Shown here piece by piece: positions 57,666 through 64,000 of a DNA stretch of 64,000 nt. The stretch covers positions 1-64,000 of the forward strand of contig NZ_JAPNOA010000016.1 of NCBI RefSeq assembly GCF_026626885.1. The letters are read 5' to 3'. The position numbers and the translations under genes are program-made. Source of the DNA: Parathalassolituus penaei (GTDB lineage: Bacteria; Pseudomonadota; Gammaproteobacteria; Pseudomonadales; Oceanobacteraceae). The notes beneath the pieces were generated by a model. It did no database searches. It saw only the letters and a list, made by a program, of their open reading frames with translations, and was not told the origin of the DNA. Positions within the stretch are counted from its first letter, which is position 1, and every line of letters begins with the position of its first letter.

Positions 57666-58331
57666 TCAGGCATCACCGTTGAGTGTCAGCTGGTCATCTT
57701 GCAGCTGTATCACCACCGCTTGCCCCTTGCATTCATGCTGGCCATCGAATAGCTGGTATTGTCCAGCAATTGCGACCAGTTCGGCATCAAACTGCAGGCA
57801 ACTCACAATAGCCTGAAGGTCACCCTTGATACCAGCCAGTGCCCTGCCACGCAGAGCACCCATAATCTGTATATCGCCACCGGCCAGAACTTCGGCACCG
57901 GCGCTCACCATGCCGTGAATGATCAGATCGCCGTCCCAGAAGACTTGTTGTCCGGAACGCACGTTACCCTGATACACCCGTACCGAGCGGGGCGGGGGCG
58001 TATTGTCTGTATCAGCATCGCGACTGCTTGCCTGGCCAAAATCGGCCAGCTGCAGATCACGGCATTGTGATTGCCAGGATTCGTGGAGGTTACGAACGCC
58101 GACAGGGGCCAGCCCGTTCTGACGCAACAGACCAACCAGAGATTCCAGTCGGGCTTCTTGCGGGTCCAGTCCATCAAGATCCAGCAGGCAGGGCAGACCA
58201 GCAAACAGTGCGGGTGCTTCCTTGCGTCGCTGCTCCAGTTCCTGGTTCAACGTCTCTGCACTGCTGGTGCGTAAACTGATCGTTGTCAGTGGCACCAGCC
58301 CGGTTTTCATCACAATGGCTGCCGATTTCAT
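57666..58331 (-). CDS. minC: Septum site-determining protein MinC
   Basis: 221 residues: an N-terminal FtsZ-inhibiting domain and the C-terminal beta-helix with RSVRVYQGNVRSGQQVFWDGDLIIHGMVSAGAEVLAGGDIQIMGALRGRALAG, the MinC signature. AGGTAA before the ATG overlaps the stop of the preceding hopJ gene (gap of 3 bases), so hopJ-minC-minD-minE form one operon. Confidence 0.96.
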   Translation of the reverse strand: MKSAAIVMKTGLVPLTTISLRTSSAETLNQELEQRRKEAPALFAGLPCLLDLDGLDPQEARLESLVGLLRQNGLAPVGVRNLHESWQSQCRDLQLADFGQASSRDADTDNTPPPRSVRVYQGNVRSGQQVFWDGDLIIHGMVSAGAEVLAGGDIQIMGALRGRALAGIKGDLQAIVSCLQFDAELVAIAGQYQLFDGQHECKGQAVVIQLQDDQLTLNGDA

Positions 58332-58334
58332 TCG

Positions 58335-58673
58335 TTACCTGGGGGTCAGAGGGCTCGTCTCAAAACTGACTTCTGCCAGGCCAGTGCGCATCAACTGGCG
58401 AATATTCTGGTGATCATTGGCGTCTGGAGTTGCCAGAACGTCACGGTAAAACTCACCGAAGCACAGCAAGGCCTGTTCATCGCTCAGTTTTAGCATAGAC
58501 GCCAGAGCCAGAATGCGACAGGAGCCCTGATTCTGATCGGCACCATTGCTAACCGAACCATTACGGAAGGCGGTTGGCATAAACTGGTAATGCTGCTCGA
58601 TAAAAGCAAGGGTCTCTGCAAAGCGGTGTTCCGGGTTCTGCAGGGATGTGAGCAGGGTTTCAGCGTTGGTCAC
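58335..58673 (-). CDS. HopJ-family protein
   Basis: 112 residues. The segment ETLAFIEQHYQFMPTAFRNGSVSNGADQNQGSCRILALASM followed by LLCFGEFYRDVL is the HopJ/PF08888 pattern (note the conserved NGxVxNxxxxNxGSC). The family name comes from a Pseudomonas syringae effector, but members are widespread in free-living bacteria and a type III role is doubtful. First gene of the min operon. Confidence 0.85.
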   Translation of the reverse strand: MTNAETLLTSLQNPEHRFAETLAFIEQHYQFMPTAFRNGSVSNGADQNQGSCRILALASMLKLSDEQALLCFGEFYRDVLATPDANDHQNIRQLMRTGLAEVSFETSPLTPR

Positions 58674-58771
58674 GTGGTTGTCCTATATCAAATGCAAACT
58701 ATCACCGGTTATCGGGCCATGCCATGCGGCGTACCTGGCGTTTGACCCTGCAAGGATTCGGCGATACTCTT

Positions 58772-58791
58772 TACTGGTTTTTTATACAGTA
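58772..58791. promoter_or_regulatory. LexA-type SOS box upstream of dinB
   Basis: TACTGGTTTTTTATACAGTA matches the gammaproteobacterial LexA consensus at 16 of 20 positions, with intact CTG and CAG half-sites 10 bases apart. It lies 21 bases before the dinB start, in the space shared with the divergent hopJ-minCDE operon. Confidence 0.85.
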
Positions 58792-58812
58792 TCTGGTGCG
58801 GGAGGGCAGCAG

Positions 58813-59850
58813 ATGTCGGTACGTCGGGTATTACATGTCGATTGTGACTGCTTTTTTGCTGCAGTGGAAATGCACGATAACCCGCAGTGGCGTGATATTC
58901 CCTTGGCTGTTGGTGGTGATCCGAATGGACGAGGGGTGATTGCCACCTGCAATTATCCCGCTCGTGCCTTCGGTGTACGTTCAGCCATGCCATCGGCACT
59001 GGCGCTGCGTATGTGTCCATCATTGTTGCTGGTGCCTGGGCGTATGGTGCGTTATCGACAGGTTTCGGATCAGATTATGTCCATATTACGTCAGTATGCT
59101 CGGTTATTTGAGCAGGTATCAGTGGATGAAGCTTATCTGGAGCCGCATTCCGGGGTTGATGCGGCCTGGCTCGCCCAGCAGATTCGCGCAGAAGTACGTG
59201 CCCGCACGGGGCTGACGGTATCGGTGGGGGTCGCGCCCAACCGTTTTCTGGCCAAAGTGGCTTCTGACTGGAACAAGCCGGATGGGTTGATGGTGCTGTC
59301 AGAAGACCAGATTCCAGCCTTTATGCACAGCCTTGCCGTTGGTCGGATTCCTGGTGTCGGACCGCGCTTTCAGGAGCGTTTACAGGCTGATGGCATCAGC
59401 ACCTGTGGGCAATTGCTCGAATTCTCCCTCGCCAGTCTGGTGCATCAATATGGGCGTATGGGCGCGGCATTGTATGAACGGGCCCGTGGGCGTGATGATC
59501 GCCCCTTGCAGGAAAAACGCGAGCGCAAATCTGTCAGTGTTGAGCGAACGTTTCAGCGCGATTTGTGGGGAGTAGAAGCCTGTTTGGCCCAGCTGCCCGG
59601 CTTGTGGTCACGCTGGTGTGAACGTATCGAACACAGTGGCTGGCAGGGAACCGGCTTGCAGCCGTTTGTGAAGGTGCGTTTCAGCGACTTCACCAGTACC
59701 ACGGTGGCCAGTGTTCATGAGGATGCCAACTGTGAAGGCTTTGCCCGTCTGATCCGTCAGGCAATGGAGCGTAGTCCGCAAGGTGTGCGTCTGATGGGCA
59801 TTGGGGCACGGCAAGTCCGGATCAATCCGGCCCAGGGCAGTCTGTTCTGA
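58813..59850 (+). CDS. dinB: DNA polymerase IV
   Basis: 345-residue Y-family translesion polymerase. Palm motifs RVLHVDCDCFFAAVEM (first metal Asp) and SVDEAYLEP (Asp-Glu), the NYPARAFGVRSAMP fingers and the helix-hairpin-helix GRIPGVGPRFQERL, then a little-finger domain (ERKSVSVERTF). No beta-clamp peptide is obvious beyond the final GSLF. ATG 58813 has GGAGGG upstream; the longer open frame to 58648 is not used. Under likely LexA control. Confidence 0.95.
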   Translation: MSVRRVLHVDCDCFFAAVEMHDNPQWRDIPLAVGGDPNGRGVIATCNYPARAFGVRSAMPSALALRMCPSLLLVPGRMVRYRQVSDQIMSILRQYARLFEQVSVDEAYLEPHSGVDAAWLAQQIRAEVRARTGLTVSVGVAPNRFLAKVASDWNKPDGLMVLSEDQIPAFMHSLAVGRIPGVGPRFQERLQADGISTCGQLLEFSLASLVHQYGRMGAALYERARGRDDRPLQEKRERKSVSVERTFQRDLWGVEACLAQLPGLWSRWCERIEHSGWQGTGLQPFVKVRFSDFTSTTVASVHEDANCEGFARLIRQAMERSPQGVRLMGIGARQVRINPAQGSLF

Positions 59851-59900
59851 TCGTTCGATGCGATCGACCTGGTCCGGTATTCGACCTTGTGCCATGGCGT

Positions 59901-60485
59901 TTACAGTAGCGTGCTGGCAAACATGCCGGTCGGCCACAACAGCAGAGAACCCCATGCCAGAGCGGCACCCAGTACCGCGCCAACCATCACATCGGTTGGG
60001 TAATGCATGCCCAGAATCACACGGGAGAGGGCAATCAGTACGGCAAACGGGGTTAACAGCCAGGCCAGTGGCGGGAAAAAGTAGCCAAACAGGATCGCGA
60101 AGTTAACCGCATTCATGGTGTGGCCGGACGGAAAGCTGTAGAGGTCCAGTGGACGGGTGTAAGCCTGGATCGCGCTGAAAGACATAAACGGGCGCTGGCG
60201 TACCAGTTTGCGTTTGAGCTGGCGATACAACCCCACACAGATCATACCCATGATGGTGATGTGGCCCAGCGCCGCAAAGCCTTCCATACCCATTGTCAGG
60301 GGCAGCATGGCTCCGAGTACATACCAGAACACACCATCTCCGAGTCGGCTGACGGTCCGGAATACCTGGCGGGTTTTCGGGTTAAAGCCAAAGCCATTCA
60401 GCAGGCGGCAAAGACGCAGTTCCAGTTGGTCAGCCTTGTGGAACAGACGGCCGTGTTCAGTCAGCAGAGGTTTGATACTGTCCAT
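59901..60485 (-). CDS. PAP2-family phosphatase
   Basis: 194 residues, about five membrane helices. The three phosphatase motifs are complete: KRKLVRQRPF (KX6RP), PSGHT, and SRVILGMHYPTD (SRX5HX3D). Such enzymes remove phosphate from lipid phosphates (phosphatidate, undecaprenyl pyrophosphate). The ATG at 60485 overlaps the 3' end of the glycosyltransferase gene by 29 bases, so the two are coexpressed and may act on the same lipid. Confidence 0.87.
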   Translation of the reverse strand: MDSIKPLLTEHGRLFHKADQLELRLCRLLNGFGFNPKTRQVFRTVSRLGDGVFWYVLGAMLPLTMGMEGFAALGHITIMGMICVGLYRQLKRKLVRQRPFMSFSAIQAYTRPLDLYSFPSGHTMNAVNFAILFGYFFPPLAWLLTPFAVLIALSRVILGMHYPTDVMVGAVLGAALAWGSLLLWPTGMFASTLL

Positions 60486-61638
60486 TTGATAGCTCCTGTT
60501 CCTGGGCGCCTTGCAGGCGCTGCATAAAGTCCTCAACGATACGGTTCCAGCTCAGGCCTTCGGCATACTCACGGGCCTGTTGGCGAATGCGGGCCAGCAA
60601 ATGCGGGCTGTCGATCAGGGTATCCAGTCGCTGCAGCCAGGTGGCGTCTTCCGCCAGAGGTGCCAGCATGCCGGTTTCACCGTGAACGATATGCTCATGG
60701 GCGCCGGCGCAATCAAAGCTCACCACTGCGAGGCCGCTGGCCATGGCTTCGGTCAAAACGTTGCCAAAGGTGTCTGTTTTACTGGTAAACAGAAAAATAT
60801 CGCCGCTGGCATAATGCTCAGCCAGTTCCTGACCACGCTTCATACCACAGCAGATCACTTCTGGATGGTGCTGGCGAATATGCGGCAACTCCGGGCCATC
60901 ACCGACCAGTACCAGTTTGATACGGCTGTCCAGCTCCAGCAGACGGCGATGCGCTTCCAGCGCCAGATCCAGATTTTTTTCAGCTGCAATACGGCCAACA
61001 CACAACAACACCAGATCGTTCTCGTCTACTCCCCATTGACGGCGCAAATCTTCGCGACGGTGACGGGGATGAAAACGTTCGCTGTCGACGCCGCGCGATA
61101 ATACCCCAACGTTATGAAACCCCTGATCGGCCAGTTCATCACGTTGCTGTTGAGTGGGCACCAGAGTGCTGGCAGTCTGATTGTGGAAATAACGCAGATA
61201 CCGGAATGCTACGGTTTGCAGGGCGGCGAGGCTGTAGTGGCTCAGGTACTGGTGAAAGTTGGTGTGAAAACCACTGATGATTCGAATGCCAGCCTGACGT
61301 GCTGCCTGAATGGCAGCCCAGCCCATCGGGCCTTCGGTGGCGACATAAATGGCCTGCGGCGCAAAGCGTTGCAGCGCTTGACGAATGCGGCCAGAAAATG
61401 GCACTCCGAAATGCAGGGATTTGTAACCTGGAATCGGGAGGCCCGGCAAGGTGACAGTTTCGACGCCTTCGTTCTGGTTATCCTGGTCTGAGGCATCCTG
61501 GCGCGGGCGGATAATCTGGATGGCGACACCACGCTGGCGCAAACCATTCACCAGTTGCGACAGGGTGTGGGCGACTCCGTTGATTTCCGGAGCGAATGTT
61601 TCGGTCACCAGAGTGACTCGTTGCAGGGTTTCGGTCAT
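60457..61638 (-). CDS. GT4-family glycosyltransferase
   Basis: 393 residues from ATG 61638 (403 from 61668). N-terminal GT-B domain RVTLVTETFAPEINGVAHTL and HTNFHQYLSHY; C-terminal domain with LLCVGRIAAEKNLDLALEA, LVLVGDGPELPHI and the donor motif FTSKTDTFGNVLTEAMASGLAVVSFDCAGAHEHI (E-X7-E). The pattern is close to the PimB/MgtA-type and glycolipid-making enzymes that act on membrane lipids, matching the PAP2 partner. Donor and acceptor unknown. Confidence 0.88.
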   Translation of the reverse strand: MTETLQRVTLVTETFAPEINGVAHTLSQLVNGLRQRGVAIQIIRPRQDASDQDNQNEGVETVTLPGLPIPGYKSLHFGVPFSGRIRQALQRFAPQAIYVATEGPMGWAAIQAARQAGIRIISGFHTNFHQYLSHYSLAALQTVAFRYLRYFHNQTASTLVPTQQQRDELADQGFHNVGVLSRGVDSERFHPRHRREDLRRQWGVDENDLVLLCVGRIAAEKNLDLALEAHRRLLELDSRIKLVLVGDGPELPHIRQHHPEVICCGMKRGQELAEHYASGDIFLFTSKTDTFGNVLTEAMASGLAVVSFDCAGAHEHIVHGETGMLAPLAEDATWLQRLDTLIDSPHLLARIRQQAREYAEGLSWNRIVEDFMQRLQGAQEQELSNGQYQTSAD

Positions 61639-61733
61639 GTCAGCATCAGGATGGCCTGTTTGAGCCATACAGTGCGACGAAGCGGTGACAGCCAGTTGTC
61701 ATTTGGATGACAGATTGATGACTGCCGCTGAAC

Positions 61734-62219
61734 TCAGTTGAGTTGGCGACCGACGGTCTCTCCGGTCAGGCTGCGCGTGGCGCTTTCCAGGTTGTGAATC
61801 AATGTCTGGACACGATATAGCGCCTGGCGTGACTGGTAGGGCATCGAGCTGGCCTGTTCGCTGCGCAGACGGTTGATGTCATCAAAAGCATTGATGTGGC
61901 TGTCGACTGGCTCGGCTGACATCTGTTCAGTTTCGTTGTCGCGTACGTGCAGGCGAGACAGGATTTTGACATCGCTCTGATTCAGCAATCCATATTGTTG
62001 CAGACGATCCTGCAAGCGGTTGAGATCTTCACCGCTGAGGTCTGTGACATCAAATTCGCTAGCAACGGCGCTGATCATGATGGCGCGAGCCGACGGTTCA
62101 TAAGGATCGGCACCAGGCTGAACCGACTTTTCGGTGCTGCTGGCTGTAACATTCACACCGGTGACGGCGGGTTGGGTAAGCTGGTTTTGCAAATACTGGT
62201 TTAGCACATTCAGTAGCAT
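61734..62219 (-). CDS. Hypothetical soluble protein
   Basis: 161 residues, hydrophilic, no signal peptide or membrane helix. Helical segments include LLNVLNQYLQNQLTQ, MISAVASEFDVTDLSGEDLNRLQDRLQQYGLLNQSDVKILSRL and YRVQTLIHNLESATRSLTGE. No family recognised. It sits alone between the glycosyltransferase operon and a gap of 267 bases (62220-62486) in which nothing was recognised. Confidence 0.6.
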   Translation of the reverse strand: MLLNVLNQYLQNQLTQPAVTGVNVTASSTEKSVQPGADPYEPSARAIMISAVASEFDVTDLSGEDLNRLQDRLQQYGLLNQSDVKILSRLHVRDNETEQMSAEPVDSHINAFDDINRLRSEQASSMPYQSRQALYRVQTLIHNLESATRSLTGETVGRQLN

Positions 62220-62486
62220 GGTCTTGTCTCGTGCCGGACTGGATGGCTGGTACTTAGCAGGAATAGTGCCTGTTTTGAAAAATATAATAAAAACAAATGG
62301 TTGAGGTGTTTTTTGTGGGCGGTTGACTGCTACTGGTGGCAGAAATTTGCCGCAGAAGCTGGATATTCTGGCTATGGAGCAATCGGGAGTTGCCGTAATA
62401 GGCTTGAAAAACAGGCAAATATCCGACGGACGATAGAGGAACGGCCGATGCTGGAAATGTCGGTATCCGGCAGGCTTTGTTGAAGG

Positions 62487-62735
62487 TCAGACGGTGAAAT
62501 AATAACCAGCACTGGCCAGAACGGTTTTGGTGATGCGTAATTCGTTTTCGGTGAAATAACGCTCACATCCACAATGGCTACAACGAATTAACGCCAGTGC
62601 TCGCAAGTGAGACAATGATACATCGGTATCTCGACTACAGCGGTCGCATGTGATTGGTATCATCACCCGTGCCGACAGAATGGTACTGATCTCGATATCC
62701 TGCTCCGGGTCTGGAACCGTTACTGCCTGGCTCAT
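62487..62735 (-). CDS. Small zinc-ribbon-like protein
   Basis: 82 residues with two cysteine pairs, CDRC at about 30-33 and CSHCGC at about 52-57, spaced as a zinc ribbon. The N-terminal stretch is SQAVTVPDPEQDIEISTIL and the tail is LRITKTVLASAGYYFTV. No family recognised; the Cys pairs suggest metal or nucleic acid binding. The 192 bases upstream (62736-62927) hold nothing recognised. Confidence 0.55.
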   Translation of the reverse strand: MSQAVTVPDPEQDIEISTILSARVMIPITCDRCSRDTDVSLSHLRALALIRCSHCGCERYFTENELRITKTVLASAGYYFTV

Positions 62736-62927
62736 GGTGGTACCTATTTTGTCTGGAACGTTTGTTCAGTTATTTCAGGCTAGCAGTTTTGGGAGAACAC
62801 ACAGGATGGCACGATATGAAAATGGTATCCGTTCGTGACTGTCGAAGCCTGTAGGGAATTGCGTAACCTAAACATATTAACGTCAACATGACACTGTAAT
62901 GGGGATGTTTCCGAATTAGTGGGTTTG

Positions 62928-64000
62928 TTAGTTCATGTTGAGCATTGTTGAAACTTCTTCTGCGATAGCCAGTGACGCCGTCAGGCCTGGACTCTCAATA
63001 CCGAACAGGTGTAAGGCCGGTGGGAGATCTGGATGACCGTTTTGCAACATGAAATCCGCCACACTCTGGCCGGGGCCACTGAGTTTGGGGCGAATACCGG
63101 CGTAGGCCGGTTGCAGCTGATCTGTGCCCAGTTGCGGGTACCAGCGTTGAATGGCCGTGGCAAAGGCTTGTGCTCGTTGGGGATCAACATGATAGAGGTT
63201 GTTATCACTGGATGGGCTCCAGTGTGGGTCTTCATTGATTCCCGGTAGGTACTGGACGTCCGGGCCAAACCGCACCTGTCCACCCATATCGAGAGTGGCG
63301 TGCACTCCCAGACCTGCGAGTTGTGGTTCGGGTAGTGGGTAGACCAGATGGTGAAATGGTGAACGGCCGGGCAGGCTGAAATAGTGTCCTCGGCAGGGAT
63401 AAAGGGCTGGTGTATGTTCAGGTCGTTCACCACAGGCCAGTGCCACCTGGCGTGCCGACAAGCCTGCAGCGTTGATTAATACCCGTACCTGTAATTCGAG
63501 TGTGCCATCAGCTGTTTCGACCGCAATCTGCCAGCCCTGATCGTTATCGCGAGCGCTCAGCAAGTTGGAATGGCAGGCGACCAGAGCTCCCTGTTGCTCA
63601 GACAGCTGCTGCAAGCGGTACATATATTGGTGACTGTCGATGATGCCGGTGCTTGGTGAAAACAATCCGGCTGTGGCTGTAACGGCCGGTTCCAGCTCGG
63701 AGATGTCTGTTTGATCCAGTTGCAGCAACGGAATCCCCAAGCGTTGCGCAGTTTGCTGCAGCTGAACGAGCGCGGGGTGTTCTTGCACCGGACTGACGAT
63801 CAGTTTGCCGATCCGTTTATGCGGGACATCCTGCTGCTCGCAGAATTGATAAAGAGCCTTACGTCCTGCTACACACAGACGTTCTTTCAGCGAAGCGGCC
63901 GGGTAGTAGAGACCTGCATGAATCACTTCACTGTTGCGGCTGCTGGTTTCGGTGCCGATCTGGCCATGACGCTCCAGCAATAACACCTGACAGTGTTCTG
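62928..64000 (-). CDS. LhgO/L2HGDH-like FAD-dependent oxidoreductase (5' end outside window)
   Basis: At least 357 codons, open past the window edge. VLLLERHGQIGTETSSRNSEVIHAGLYYP is the start of the DAO/L2HGDH core (the FAD-binding GxGxxG lies outside). LINAAGLSARQVALA, PCRGHYFSLPGR and the terminal LHLFGIESPGLTASLAIAEEV fit L-2-hydroxyglutarate oxidase and its relatives. The first in-window GTG (63986) is only a shadow start; the true ATG lies off the end. Confidence 0.82.
   Translation of the reverse strand, partial: EHCQVLLLERHGQIGTETSSRNSEVIHAGLYYPAASLKERLCVAGRKALYQFCEQQDVPHKRIGKLIVSPVQEHPALVQLQQTAQRLGIPLLQLDQTDISELEPAVTATAGLFSPSTGIIDSHQYMYRLQQLSEQQGALVACHSNLLSARDNDQGWQIAVETADGTLELQVRVLINAAGLSARQVALACGERPEHTPALYPCRGHYFSLPGRSPFHHLVYPLPEPQLAGLGVHATLDMGGQVRFGPDVQYLPGINEDPHWSPSSDNNLYHVDPQRAQAFATAIQRWYPQLGTDQLQPAYAGIRPKLSGPGQSVADFMLQNGHPDLPPALHLFGIESPGLTASLAIAEEVSTMLNMN

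Overview
The window reads as a piece of chromosome from a marine-type gammaproteobacterium. I infer this from the housekeeping gene order (queG / nnr-tsaE-amiB-mutL-miaA-hfq-hflX-hflK-hflC-DUF2065-hisZ-purA), the MSHA pilus genes, a RegBA-type redox two-component pair, glnLG, minCDE and an AcuI-type reductase. An Oceanospirillales-like relative (Thalassolituus/Oceanobacter type) would fit, but that placement is inference. Nearly all of the DNA is coding, with short intergenic gaps. No phage, CRISPR array or intact insertion sequence was seen.

Layout: 1-430 is the 3' end of an rRNA operon (23S tail, 5S, terminator). 600-4110 holds leuA, a holD-like gene, rimI and a CbiM-like membrane protein. 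4144-8428 holds a RegA/RegB-like pair, tpiA, an EamA exporter and trmL. 8541-16247 is the first MSHA block (mshI, a PilN-like gene, mshJ, K, L, a small membrane protein, mshE, mshG), which makes the assembly machine. 16350-18030 has an MFS transporter and a 0.27 kb MITE-like element. 18031-32730 is the conserved housekeeping block listed above; its DUF2065 gene carries an in-frame stop. 33158-36224 is a small sugar/inositol-type island (TIM-barrel isomerase, Gfo/Idh/MocA oxidoreductase, AraC regulator). 37278-44099 is the second MSHA block (mshA, C, D, O, P, Q: pilin, minor pilins and a large surface protein).

44187-48551 holds glnG/glnL (nitrogen control), a DUF4124 protein, dtd and a SirB2 protein. 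48678-51221 is a tight four-gene set: an ExbB/TolQ/MotA-type channel subunit, an ExbD-like protein with an unusual periplasmic domain, a membrane protein and a lipoprotein. This is the best candidate here for an undescribed system. 51474-62735 holds acuI (behind a TetR-type operator), a chemoreceptor, a 2OG-Fe(II) oxygenase, an M42-type peptidase, hopJ-minC-minD-minE, dinB with a LexA box, a glycosyltransferase/PAP2 pair and two unknown genes. The window ends inside an LhgO-like FAD oxidoreductase gene.

All assignments come from reading translated sequence and motifs by eye; no database search was run. Start codons were moved downstream of the longest open frame wherever family N-termini and ribosome binding sites argued for it.
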